NCBI GenBank assembly: GCA_038236995.1
Contig: JBBRZE010000124.1
Span: forward strand, 1 to 9,157
Length of the DNA: 9,157 nt
Reading direction: 5' to 3'
From: JAAFHB01 sp038236995
GTDB taxonomy: Bacteria > Bacteroidota > Bacteroidia > Bacteroidales > Prolixibacteraceae
The notes beneath the pieces are model-generated. The model was not told the origin of the DNA and did no database searches. It worked only from the letters and a program-made list of their open reading frames with translations. Within the stretch, counting starts at the first letter, position 1. The number at the start of each line of letters is the position of its first letter. The translations under genes and the position numbers were made by a program. Shown here piece after piece: positions 1-6,438 of this stretch.

Positions 1-2
1 AG

Positions 3-32
3 TTTGTAGGAAAAAAAAACTTCGTACTTTTG
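3..32 (+). promoter_or_regulatory. Bacteroidota-type promoter of the tRNA-Gln pair
   Basis: A perfect -7 element of the Bacteroidota primary sigma factor, TACTTTTG (pattern TAnnTTTG), lies at 25-32. A -33 element TTTG lies at 3-6, with an 18-base spacer, one short of the usual 19-21. The start point should fall near 37-40, leaving a short leader before the first tRNA at 64. The window edge is only two bases upstream, so upstream activating sequence cannot be judged. Confidence 0.75.
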
Positions 33-63
33 CAGCCGTCTTAAATAATAAGACATTATTGAT

Positions 64-139
64 TGACCCGTGGTGTAATTGGCAACACGTCTGGTTTTGG
101 TCCAGAAGAGTTCAAGTTCGAGCCTTGACGGGTCAACCA
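64..139 (+). tRNA. tRNA-Gln, anticodon TTG
   Basis: The full cloverleaf can be folded by eye. The acceptor stem pairs TGACCCG (64-70) with CGGGTCA (129-135). The D arm is closed by GTGT/ACAC. The anticodon stem TCTGG/CCAGA (90-94 and 102-106) encloses the loop TTTTGGT, with TTG at 97-99. The T arm is TCAAG-TTCGAGC-CTTGA. The discriminator is A136, and the 3' CCA is encoded at 137-139. The anticodon UUG reads glutamine CAA codons and CAG by wobble. It is the first gene of a two-tRNA transcript and lies six bases before its sister tRNA. Confidence 0.95.
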
Positions 140-145
140 TAATTC

Positions 146-218
146 TGTCCTGTGGTGTAATTGGCAACACGTCTGTTTCTGGATCAGAAGAGTTCAGGTT
201 CGAGACCTGACAGGACAA
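146..218 (+). tRNA. tRNA-Gln, anticodon CTG
   Basis: The acceptor stem pairs TGTCCTG (146-152) with CAGGACA (211-217), and the discriminator is A218. The D arm is identical to that of the preceding tRNA. The anticodon loop TTCTGGA (177-183) puts CTG at 179-181, which reads CAG glutamine codons. The T arm is TCAGG-TTCGAGA-CCTGA. Unlike the first tRNA, the 3' CCA is not encoded (the DNA continues CAT) and would have to be added by tRNA nucleotidyltransferase. The last pair of the anticodon stem is T176/T184, a U-U mismatch at positions 31-39. The strong similarity to the neighbouring tRNA-Gln suggests a tandem duplication followed by an anticodon change. Confidence 0.93.
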
Positions 219-228
219 CATAATGACT

Positions 229-264
229 AAAAGACGTTTACAAATAATTGTAAACGTCTTTTTT
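229..264 (+). terminator. Intrinsic terminator of the tRNA-Gln unit
   Basis: A perfect 15-bp stem (229-243 with 248-262) encloses the four-base loop ATAA and ends in a T-run at 259-264. It starts ten bases after the second tRNA, so the transcript is probably just the two tRNAs. The A-run on the left arm lets the same hairpin act on the opposite strand. Confidence 0.9.
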
Positions 265-716
265 ATTGTGTGCACTCAAACTCATAAATTGAATCCGAAA
301 ATCAGCCACTAAATAATCTGAAAAACATTAGTAAACAAAGACTGGGCCATGACTTCTAAATACTTGAAAAATTTGCTGATAGATATATATTTGAAGTTTA
401 TTTCATCCTTAACAAGTCCATAAAAAAACGTATCGTATTAATATTCAGAATATTTAACTCTATTTATTGGTGAATAAATTGTCCAAACAAATGCTTCATT
501 AAAATCGCTTTATCGAACCTTAAACTCAATCAAGACCGTTCCAGGATCATCTTTAACTGCAGAAATTTAATTCGTATCTGTATCTAAATATCTGAATATT
601 GCTTAATCCCTGCAATGATTTGGAAAGTTTTTTTTTGTAGACAATCCGGAGAATAGAAAAGTAAATCCAAAAGAATTGAACAGGGAAATTTAGATTAATA
701 CATGTATTAAGGGCTT
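265..716. other. Gap of about 450 bases with no recognisable gene
   Basis: This AT-rich stretch lies between the tRNA terminator and the 3' end of the sensor kinase. No frame holds a convincing gene. Short open stretches on the minus strand (for example around 300-425 and 500-560) are interrupted by stops and match nothing I recognise. A perfect 16-base palindrome, TTAATACATGTATTAA, lies at 695-710, seven bases past the kinase stop. It has no loop or U-tract, so it is not an intrinsic terminator. The gap could be decayed sequence or the long 3' untranslated region of the kinase transcript. Confidence 0.6.
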
Positions 717-2063
717 TTAGATTCCAAAGTAAAGCTCGAATCTTGTGCCTATGTTTAAGGTGCTTACCACCTTTATTTCTGCCGCATGCAACTCCACGAT
801 TTTCGAAACAATCGAAAGACCTATCCCAAATCCGCCAATAAATTTTGCATTTGTCGCACGGTTAAAGGGCTTGAAAATATTCCTTATTTCGTTTTCCGGA
901 ATTCCAACACCAAAATCTGTTATTCCAACAACTACTCCATCATTTAATTTCGAGATTTTCACTTCTACCTCTGATGACGAAAATTTACAAGCATTTTCAA
1001 TCAGGTTTTTGAATGCAATCTCAAGCAAGCCGGGGTTACCATTGATTATGAAGTCGTTTTCATCGTCAGAATATTCGATTTTCGGCAATATTTTTCTGCC
1101 GGGGTATTTCACTTTGACAGATTGAATGGCACTAAAAACCAATTCATCAATTCTCAGATGCGAAAGTAATATGGTTTTATCCCCATTTAAGTGCGCTAAT
1201 TCGAGTAAGCTATTTATAAGAAGGTTCAAATTACGCAAATCTTCAGTTAAACGGGCAATATGCACAGCGTATTGCTCCGGATTTCGATTGCGGCTGAGGA
1301 TATAATCAGATTCAGCAATCATAATGGCAAGTGGAGTACGTAATTCGTGCGATGCATTCGATACAAATTCATCCTGGCTCCTAAATACAAGTTCAAGTTC
1401 AGACAGCATTTTGTTAAAAGTAATTGCTAACTGCTCAATTTCATCCAGCTTTTTACCCTCATCCAGACGGCTGCTTAACTTCGACGAGTTGATCTCCTTT
1501 ACTTTGGTAATAATATTCGATATGGGTTGCATCGCAACTTTCGAAAAGAAATAAGAGGTCCAGACAGAAAGACAAATACTAAAAAGTATGCTCCACAAAA
1601 GAACAACTTTTAATCCGTTCAGGTTCTCGGTACGGTACTTATCGTATGCCAATACATAAACATGGTAAAGCTGATCATTCACCCGGTGATTGTATAATAC
1701 GCCGTCTTTTTTCCCAATTGAAAAATATTCAGGACTGTCTGAATGAGAACTGTGTAAATAATTTATATTTATTAAATCTTGAATCTTGTCGCTGTAAAGC
1801 ATTTTATCATTGGAATCACTCAATACAATCTCCTCTTCTTCAAGTGACTTGGTTGTTTGATATATCTTTTTTAATAATGTTGAATCAACTTCCTGCACAT
1901 TAATCAACAGTATCGCGGTATTCTGCGCCCTGACCAGCAAATTTTGCCGGAATATGGATAGCTGACTGCTGTATGAAAAATAATAAACCAACATGCAAAA
2001 TACCAACAGTATACCGAGTACTGACATGGTAAATTGAATAGACAACCTGGTTTTTATATTCAT
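717..2063 (-). CDS. Membrane sensor histidine kinase (HAMP, HisKA, HATPase), possibly orphaned
   Basis: This is an inner-membrane two-component kinase that senses an unknown signal through a small periplasmic domain and autophosphorylates a histidine. In the 448-residue reading, TM1 is at about residues 9-31, the periplasmic sensor at 32-150, TM2 at 151-173 and HAMP at 175-227. The H-box SNASHELRTP has the phosphoacceptor H239. The ATP-binding motifs are the N-box NLIENACKF (N357), the G1 box DFGVGIP (from D383), the F-box IFKPF and the G2 box GGFGIGLS (410-417). No key residue is missing. I chose the ATG at 2063: it lies one base after the stop of the upstream regulator remnant, as in a coupled operon, and begins MNIKTRLS directly before TM1. 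An in-frame ATG at 2111 would add 16 residues that overlap the regulator. Domain order resembles the CusS/CzcS group, but ligand specificity cannot be read from the sequence. Its partner regulator is broken. Confidence 0.9.
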   Translation of the reverse strand: MNIKTRLSIQFTMSVLGILLVFCMLVYYFSYSSQLSIFRQNLLVRAQNTAILLINVQEVDSTLLKKIYQTTKSLEEEEIVLSDSNDKMLYSDKIQDLININYLHSSHSDSPEYFSIGKKDGVLYNHRVNDQLYHVYVLAYDKYRTENLNGLKVVLLWSILFSICLSVWTSYFFSKVAMQPISNIITKVKEINSSKLSSRLDEGKKLDEIEQLAITFNKMLSELELVFRSQDEFVSNASHELRTPLAIMIAESDYILSRNRNPEQYAVHIARLTEDLRNLNLLINSLLELAHLNGDKTILLSHLRIDELVFSAIQSVKVKYPGRKILPKIEYSDDENDFIINGNPGLLEIAFKNLIENACKFSSSEVEVKISKLNDGVVVGITDFGVGIPENEIRNIFKPFNRATNAKFIGGFGIGLSIVSKIVELHAAEIKVVSTLNIGTRFELYFGI

Positions 2064-2064
2064 C

Positions 2065-2253
2065 TTATAGTCCATCTTCGCTGCAGTAAAAGCCAAATTC
2101 AAATTTGGCATGAATCAGAGCTGGCTCAAAATGCTTGCCAACATAGCCATCATTTGCAATATTATCCCGAAATCCGGACTGATGCAACTGAATCTGAAGA
2201 TTTTCAGCAAGTCTTTGTTCATCTCCAACTACTAAAATGTGGTCATTACTCAT
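2065..2253 (-). pseudogene. Response regulator remnant, OmpR type, with in-frame internal deletion
   Basis: This 62-codon frame has the start and the end of a response regulator but not the middle. Residues 1-40 look like the first strand and helix of a receiver domain (ILVVGDEQRLAENLQ, then SGF and DNIANDG). Residues 45-62 (ALIHAKFEFGFYCSEDGL) resemble the final beta-hairpin of an OmpR-type winged helix, usually of the form LIHTxxGxGYxL. The phosphorylated aspartate, the rest of the receiver and nearly all of the DNA-binding domain are absent. OmpR-type regulators are usually about 225 residues, so roughly 165 codons are missing, with the join at about 2119-2133. The frame is kept, and the stop codon is still one base from the kinase ATG. 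The acidic pair usually written E/D-D is G10-D11 here, so one metal-binding acid is also lost. It cannot work as a normal regulator. A residual peptide role cannot be excluded. Confidence 0.75.
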
Positions 2254-2272
2254 TCCAAGAAAATTAATTTGA

Positions 2273-2280
2273 CAAAATTA
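2273..2280 (-). promoter_or_regulatory. Candidate -7 element for the regulator remnant and kinase
   Basis: On the minus strand this reads TAATTTTG, a match to TAnnTTTG, ending 19 bases before the ATG at 2253. It would give a leader of about 12-15 bases. No good TTTG is seen at the -33 position, and the motif is AT-rich, so a chance match is possible. Confidence 0.4.
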
Positions 2281-2366
2281 AGATACAATCTGATCTAAAC
2301 CGTTTTCTAATGAAATTCTAATAACTTTCTAACCATTTCCTAACCAACTGTCTGCTAAAACAATCC

Positions 2367-2374
2367 TACATTTG
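2367..2374 (+). promoter_or_regulatory. Candidate -7 element for the 34-residue membrane peptide
   Basis: TACATTTG matches TAnnTTTG exactly and lies 30 bases before the ATG at 2405, predicting a start point near 2380 and a leader of about 25 bases. The -33 region is weak, with no clear TTTG at 19-21 bases upstream. It faces away from the regulator/kinase promoter, so 2254-2404 is a divergent control region. Confidence 0.5.
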
Positions 2375-2404
2375 CCATATTAATAAAAATATTAAAATCA
2401 ACTC

Positions 2405-2509
2405 ATGAAAAAATTCAAAATGACCTCTGGTCTGGCAATGTCTCTTTTTGTAATCTTTGTAGTTGCTGTTTTATCGATTTTGAAAATATTTGTTTTCCCG
2501 GGTAATTGA
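2405..2509 (+). CDS. Small single-pass membrane peptide, 34 residues
   Basis: The frame starts with ATG and ends with TGA at 2507-2509. The N-terminus MKKFKMTS is basic. Residues 9-31 form one uninterrupted hydrophobic helix (SLFVIFVVAVLSILKIFVF, broken by one lysine), and the tail is PGN. A positive N-terminus followed by a helix predicts an N-in, C-out single-pass inner-membrane peptide, or less likely an uncleaved signal. I do not recognise a family. Support that it is real comes from context: a -7 element 30 bases upstream and a strong terminator beginning 23 bases after the stop make a self-contained transcript of about 190 bases. It lies just before the sodium-pump operon on the same strand but is separated from it by the terminator. 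It might be a small subunit or regulator of a membrane complex. That is a guess from size and position only. Confidence 0.6.
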   Translation: MKKFKMTSGLAMSLFVIFVVAVLSILKIFVFPGN

Positions 2510-2531
2510 TTTCTGATCAATTTCAGGAAAC

Positions 2532-2574
2532 AAAAAGCTATCTATTTGCATGGTAAATAGATAGCTTTTTTATT
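2532..2574 (+). terminator. Intrinsic terminator after the small membrane peptide
   Basis: A perfect 16-bp stem (2532-2547 with 2555-2570) encloses the seven-base loop GCATGGT. It has a GC-containing core (GCTATC/GATAGC) and ends in a T-run followed by TATTTTATTT. It separates the small ORF from the downstream oad operon. The A-run on its left arm means it could also work on the minus strand. Confidence 0.9.
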
Positions 2575-2596
2575 TTATTTAAACCTCACTAATATA

Positions 2597-2629
2597 ACCG
2601 GCAAATAATCCTGAAAATATTTAAAGCCG
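2597..2629. promoter_or_regulatory. Imperfect dyad in the oadG upstream region
   Basis: CCGGC-AAATA (2597-2606) is mirrored by TATTT-AAA-GCCGG (2617-2629): two five-base arms on each side, with an AAA bulge and a 10-base centre. It lies 37 bases before the oadG start and stands out as GC-rich arms in AT-rich DNA. It may be an operator or a weak leader hairpin. I found no clean TAnnTTTG element between 2575 and 2665, so the operon promoter is unresolved. Confidence 0.35.
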
Positions 2630-2665
2630 GGAATATTATTTATTTAAACTTAAATTAAAATAATT

Positions 2666-2926
2666 ATGAATGACATGGGTATAGCGCTCGAATTGCTGGG
2701 CGTGGGAATGGTAACAGTATTTCTTATTTTATCGTTGGTCGTCATTTTAGGAAATCTAATAATCAGGTTTGTAAATCGGTTTATACCTGATGTTCAAAAT
2801 GTTTCCTGTCAATTAGCGGAAGCTGTAACTTCAGAAATCCATCCAAAAAAAATTGCAGCCATCGTTTCTGCAGTTAAAATAGTTACAAAAGGCACTGGCC
2901 GCATTATCAGCATTAAAAAAATATAG
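2666..2926 (+). CDS. oadG: Sodium-pump decarboxylase gamma subunit
   Basis: This is the small membrane anchor of the biotin-dependent, sodium-translocating decarboxylase. The family has one N-terminal membrane helix and a cytoplasmic tail that binds the alpha subunit and holds it near the beta subunit. Here the 86-residue protein has a helix at about residues 10-35 (LLGVGMVTVFLILSLVVILG). After a polar linker comes the conserved IAAIVSAVKIVTKGTG stretch (residues 63-78), which corresponds to the family's IAAIAAAV motif, and a basic C-terminus. Length fits the family (about 80-120). It is the first gene of oadG-oadA-oadB; the gap to oadA is 89 bases. Some gamma subunits bind zinc through a histidine-rich tail; no such tail is seen here. 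Which decarboxylase it serves is set by oadA. Confidence 0.85.
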   Translation: MNDMGIALELLGVGMVTVFLILSLVVILGNLIIRFVNRFIPDVQNVSCQLAEAVTSEIHPKKIAAIVSAVKIVTKGTGRIISIKKI

Positions 2927-3015
2927 TATGCATGCCTATCGCCTTATTGGCTTGGTACATATGCAACTTACAAATTTTCGAATAAAAAAATAATTGAATA
3001 AAATATATTTGACTT

Positions 3016-4887
3016 ATGAGTGAAAGAAAGATTAAATTCTCACTGGTTTATCGGGATATGTGGCAATCTTCGGGTAAGTACGTACCACGTGTTGACCAAT
3101 TAGTGAAGGTGGCACCACATATTATTGAAATGGGGTGTTTTGCACGTGTAGAAACCAATGGAGGTGGATTTGAGCAAATCAATCTGCTTTTTGGAGAGAA
3201 CCCCAATAAATCGGTCCGTGAATGGACAAGACCATTCAATGAAGCCGGGATTCAGACCCATATGTTGGAACGCGCATTAAACGGAATCCGGATGAACCCG
3301 GTTCCTGCAGATGTACGAAAATTAATGTTTAAGGTAAAGAAAAATCAAGGAACTGATATTGCCCGATCTTTTTGCGGATTGAATGATCCGCGGAATATTC
3401 TGGATTCAGTCAAATATGCCAAAGCAGGTGGAATGATTGCACAGGCGGCGCTCAGTCTGACTTATTCGAATGTTCACACAGCCAAAAGCTTTATACAGCT
3501 TGCTGATGAACTGATTAAAGGCGGTGCCGATGAAATATGTCTTAAGGATATGGCTGGCATTGCCCGTCCGGCATGGCTCGGCAAGATTGTGAAAGGGATT
3601 AAAGCATTACACCCGGATATTCCGCTTCAATACCATTCACATTCAGGTCCGGGCTTTGCGATGGCTTCAATTCTTGAAGTTTGCCGGGCTGGCGTTGATT
3701 ATATAGATGTTGCCATGGAACCTCTTTCGTGGGGTACCGGACATGTTGACCTTTTAGCCGTTCACGCGATGCTTAAAGATGATGGATTTGATGTACCAGC
3801 TATTAATATGGATGCATACATGAAAGTTCGCGCATTGACACAGGAATTTATGGATGACTTCCTGGGATATTACATTGATCCGAAAAACAGGTTCATGAAT
3901 TCTATGCTGATTGGTCCGGGATTACCCGGAGGTATGATGGGATCGCTGATGGCTGATCTTGAAAATAACCTGGCAAGCCTGAACAAATGGATGGTAAAAC
4001 ACAATGAACCAGAGTTAACACAGGATGATCTGCTAATTAAATTATTTAACGAAGTTGAATTCATCTGGCCCATGCTGGGCTATCCGCCATTGGTAACTCC
4101 ATATAGCCAATATGTGAAAAACCTGGCCTTAATGAATGTGATGCAGCTGGCAAAAGGTGAATACCGCTGGAGCATGATTGCTGACAATATTTGGGATATG
4201 CTATTAGGTAAGGGCGGAAAATTGCCGGGTGTATTAGATCCTGTCATTACAAAATTGGCCAAGGAAGCCGGCAAGAAATTTTTTATGGGTCGCCCACAGG
4301 ACCTTTATCCAGATGCCCTGCCTAATTTCCGGAAGGAAATGAATGAAAATAACTGGGATTTTGGTCAGGATGATGAAGAATTATTCGAGCTGGCGATGCA
4401 TCCGCAGCAATATCGTGCCTATAAGTCTGGCGCGGCTAAAAAAGCATTTGAAGAAGATCTGGCAAAACGGCGTTTGGAAGGCGGTGGTCTTATTGCCGGA
4501 ACTGCAGTAGCCAATTCTACGGCCAATATAAAGCCATCAACAATGTTTATTGATGTTGATGGCGAACGCTTCAAAGTGTCGGTTGAATATGGAGAATCGG
4601 GTTCTTCTGTTGAATCTAAACCAGTGGCAACCCCGGCTTCGGTATCTAAGAAACCAGTAAAAATGATTATTGCGCCACTCGAAGGAAAATTCTACCTGAC
4701 CAAAGAAAGCGCTGAAGTTGCGATTAAAGTTGGCGATTTGATTAAAGTTGGAGACAGGATTGGTTATGTGGAAGCGATGAAAACTTACAATGCAATCCAC
4801 TCGGATGTTGCAGGGATTATTGTTGAGATATGCAGTATCACAGGAACTGACGTTGAAGAAGATGATGTTTTAGTTAAAATCAAATAA
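3016..4887 (+). CDS. oadA: Biotin-dependent decarboxylase alpha subunit (OadA/PycB type) with fused biotin domain
   Basis: This is a cytoplasmic carboxyltransferase that moves a carboxyl group from a 2-oxo acid, probably oxaloacetate, to its own biotin for use by OadB. The N-terminal half is the TIM-barrel carboxyltransferase. Metal and active-site residues are present: RDMWQ (D14, Q17), MLER (R86), CLKDMAG (K177), HSH (H207, H209) and VTP (T361). D14, H207 and H209 correspond to the metal ligands, and K177 to the carbamylated lysine. PGLPGGMMGSL is at 301-311, with the conserved alpha-helical domain after it. A linker rich in Ser, Pro, Val and Lys (about 535-552) leads to the biotinyl domain, where EAMKT carries the biotinyl lysine K589. 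Length, 623 residues, is normal. Unlike textbook OadA, which has RIFDALND and HTHATSG, it has RSFCGLND (117-124) and HSHSGPG (207-213). I recall this variant from other Bacteroidota, where it is annotated as pyruvate carboxylase subunit B. The adjacent beta and gamma genes favour the decarboxylase role. Stop to oadB start is 14 bases. Confidence 0.88.
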   Translation: MSERKIKFSLVYRDMWQSSGKYVPRVDQLVKVAPHIIEMGCFARVETNGGGFEQINLLFGENPNKSVREWTRPFNEAGIQTHMLERALNGIRMNPVPADVRKLMFKVKKNQGTDIARSFCGLNDPRNILDSVKYAKAGGMIAQAALSLTYSNVHTAKSFIQLADELIKGGADEICLKDMAGIARPAWLGKIVKGIKALHPDIPLQYHSHSGPGFAMASILEVCRAGVDYIDVAMEPLSWGTGHVDLLAVHAMLKDDGFDVPAINMDAYMKVRALTQEFMDDFLGYYIDPKNRFMNSMLIGPGLPGGMMGSLMADLENNLASLNKWMVKHNEPELTQDDLLIKLFNEVEFIWPMLGYPPLVTPYSQYVKNLALMNVMQLAKGEYRWSMIADNIWDMLLGKGGKLPGVLDPVITKLAKEAGKKFFMGRPQDLYPDALPNFRKEMNENNWDFGQDDEELFELAMHPQQYRAYKSGAAKKAFEEDLAKRRLEGGGLIAGTAVANSTANIKPSTMFIDVDGERFKVSVEYGESGSSVESKPVATPASVSKKPVKMIIAPLEGKFYLTKESAEVAIKVGDLIKVGDRIGYVEAMKTYNAIHSDVAGIIVEICSITGTDVEEDDVLVKIK

Positions 4888-4901
4888 CCAAACTGGAAGC
4901 A

Positions 4902-6113
4902 ATGGGAATATTAGAGAATCTATATAAAATGACAGCTTTCCAGGATATAATTGACAATCCTGGTTATTTATTAATGTTAGCGATTGGGTCCTTTCTTTTG
5001 TATTTGGGGATCCATAAGAAATACGAGCCCTTATTGCTGGTTCCGATCGCTTTTGGCGTAATACTCGCGAATCTTCCGGGAGGAACAATGGGTGTTGTCC
5101 CTGCCGATATGGTCACACTTCCCGGCGGTCAAACAAAAAACCTGCTTGATATAGCGCATGAATATGGAATCATGAATTTTCTGTATTATGCATTGATAAA
5201 AACAGGGTTTTTACCACCGATCATATTTATGGGTATCGGAGCATTGACCGATTTTGGGCCAATGTTACGTAACCTGAAACTGGCATTTTTTGGCGCTGCC
5301 GCACAATTGGGGATATTTACTGTATTAATTGTAGCTATTCTGTTGGGATTTACGGCTAAAGAGGCTGCTTCACTCGGAATAATAGGGGGTGCCGATGGTC
5401 CTACTGCTATTTATACTACCATAAAACTTGCTCCGCATTTATTGGGACCCATTGCAATTGCAGCTTATTCCTATATGGCGTTGGTTCCTGTTATTATCCC
5501 GCTTGTGGTACGACTGACATGTTCAAAAAGGGAACTTTTGATTAACATGAAGGCAATGGATAAACAATATCCACCAAAGCTGAAAATTAAAAACATGAAA
5601 GCTGTAAAAATTGCCTTCCCGATTGTTCTTGGAATTGTAATTTCACTTTTTGTCCCTTCATCAGTTCCGCTTTTGGGAATGTTACTCTTTGGCAATTTGC
5701 TGAAGGAAATCGGAACCAGTGTTGCAAGGCTAAGTGAGGCTGCAACAGGTTCAATACTGAATACTGCCACAATTTTTCTTGGATTAACTGTAGGAGCAAC
5801 CATGACTGCACAGGTTTTCCTTGATTTTAAAACCCTAATGATTATTGTTGGCGGATTTCTGGCATTTGCCATTTCTATTTTTGGCGGCATCATGTTTGTC
5901 AAAATCCACAATCTCTTTACCAAAAAGAAGATTAATCCACTGATTGGTGCAACAGGCTTAAGTGCAGTCCCGATGGCTTCGCGGGTTGCCAATGAAATCG
6001 CTTTAAAATACGATTCGTCCAACCATGTTTTGCAATATTGTATGTCGAGTAATATTTCAGGTGTGATTGGATCTGCGGTTGCAGCCGGTGTACTCATCTC
6101 GTTTCTTCAATAA
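4902..6113 (+). CDS. oadB: Sodium-translocating decarboxylase beta subunit
   Basis: This integral membrane subunit decarboxylates carboxybiotin presented by OadA and couples this to sodium export. The 403-residue protein is very hydrophobic, with about nine to eleven membrane helices. Two family hallmarks are intact. GIIGGADGPTAIY (159-171) contains D165, the counterpart of the sodium- and proton-linked aspartate D203 of Klebsiella OadB. The C-terminal SSNISGVIGSAVAAG (382-396) carries the second conserved polar region. YSYM (189-192) follows the first motif as expected. The family occurs in oxaloacetate, methylmalonyl-CoA, malonate and glutaconyl-CoA decarboxylases; the beta subunit alone does not tell which, and the assignment rests on oadA. 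The last gene of the operon, it is followed 20 bases later by a strong terminator. The ATG at 4902 is chosen because it lies just after the oadA stop; another at 4929 (M10) is possible. Confidence 0.9.
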   Translation: MGILENLYKMTAFQDIIDNPGYLLMLAIGSFLLYLGIHKKYEPLLLVPIAFGVILANLPGGTMGVVPADMVTLPGGQTKNLLDIAHEYGIMNFLYYALIKTGFLPPIIFMGIGALTDFGPMLRNLKLAFFGAAAQLGIFTVLIVAILLGFTAKEAASLGIIGGADGPTAIYTTIKLAPHLLGPIAIAAYSYMALVPVIIPLVVRLTCSKRELLINMKAMDKQYPPKLKIKNMKAVKIAFPIVLGIVISLFVPSSVPLLGMLLFGNLLKEIGTSVARLSEAATGSILNTATIFLGLTVGATMTAQVFLDFKTLMIIVGGFLAFAISIFGGIMFVKIHNLFTKKKINPLIGATGLSAVPMASRVANEIALKYDSSNHVLQYCMSSNISGVIGSAVAAGVLISFLQ

Positions 6114-6133
6114 GATTACTAATATGATAAGGC

Positions 6134-6169
6134 AAAAAACGCTCTTAGGAAACAAAGAGCGTTTTTTTT
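6134..6169. terminator. Bidirectional intrinsic terminator between oadB and the CLC gene
   Basis: A stem of 13 bp pairs AAAAAACGCTCTT (6134-6146) with AAGAGCGTTTTTT (6155-6167) around an eight-base loop, and T-runs flank it on both strands. It lies 20 bases after the oadB stop and faces the convergent CLC gene. It can end both transcripts, although the CLC transcript would then have a 3' untranslated region of about 270 bases. Confidence 0.9.
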
Positions 6170-6438
6170 GCGCATAAAAATAGCGTGGTATTAGTTATTT
6201 GTATTGTTACTAGAAACTTGAACAAAAGGAAGAATTCAACTGTTCATGAAAAGCTTCTCCCAGCCACTTATAAAATGACTGAAGTTTTATGCGTAATACA
6301 GTTCTCCTCCACATCCCCAAAAAAGAGAAGAAAACACATCCATCTTTAATTTTGATTTGTTCTTCGACCTTTCCATTCCAAATAGACTGATCATTTTGTC
6401 GAGAATAGAGGCAATCACTGAAGAACTTAAGATTTAAA
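6170..6438. other. Intergenic stretch with no supported gene
   Basis: These 269 bases lie between the terminator and the CLC stop codon. The minus strand has an open frame here (6210-6479, 89 codons) that begins inside the CLC gene in another frame. It is rich in Phe, Trp and Cys, has no family resemblance and no start signal of its own. I treat the stretch as untranslated sequence or the worn-down remains of something unrecognised. Confidence 0.5.

Noticed and set aside
500..560. Minus-strand tail reading ISAVKDDPGTVLIEFKVR followed by a stop
   Set aside because: It looks protein-like, but a stop lies immediately upstream in frame and it is only 18 residues. It might be the end of a lost gene; I cannot name a family.
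2064..2111. Longer kinase start at 2111, adding 16 residues
   Set aside because: It overlaps the regulator remnant, and the added residues are out-of-frame regulator sequence. The ATG at 2063 directly after the regulator stop fits normal operon coupling.
3004..3011. TATATTTG, a perfect -7 match just before oadA
   Set aside because: It ends four bases before the oadA ATG, so transcription would start inside the coding sequence. It also lacks a -33 partner and is probably chance in AT-rich DNA.
5471..6097. 208-codon open frame on the minus strand
   Set aside because: It lies wholly inside oadB, which has clear family motifs across this range. Its translation has no recognisable features, so it is a frame shadow.
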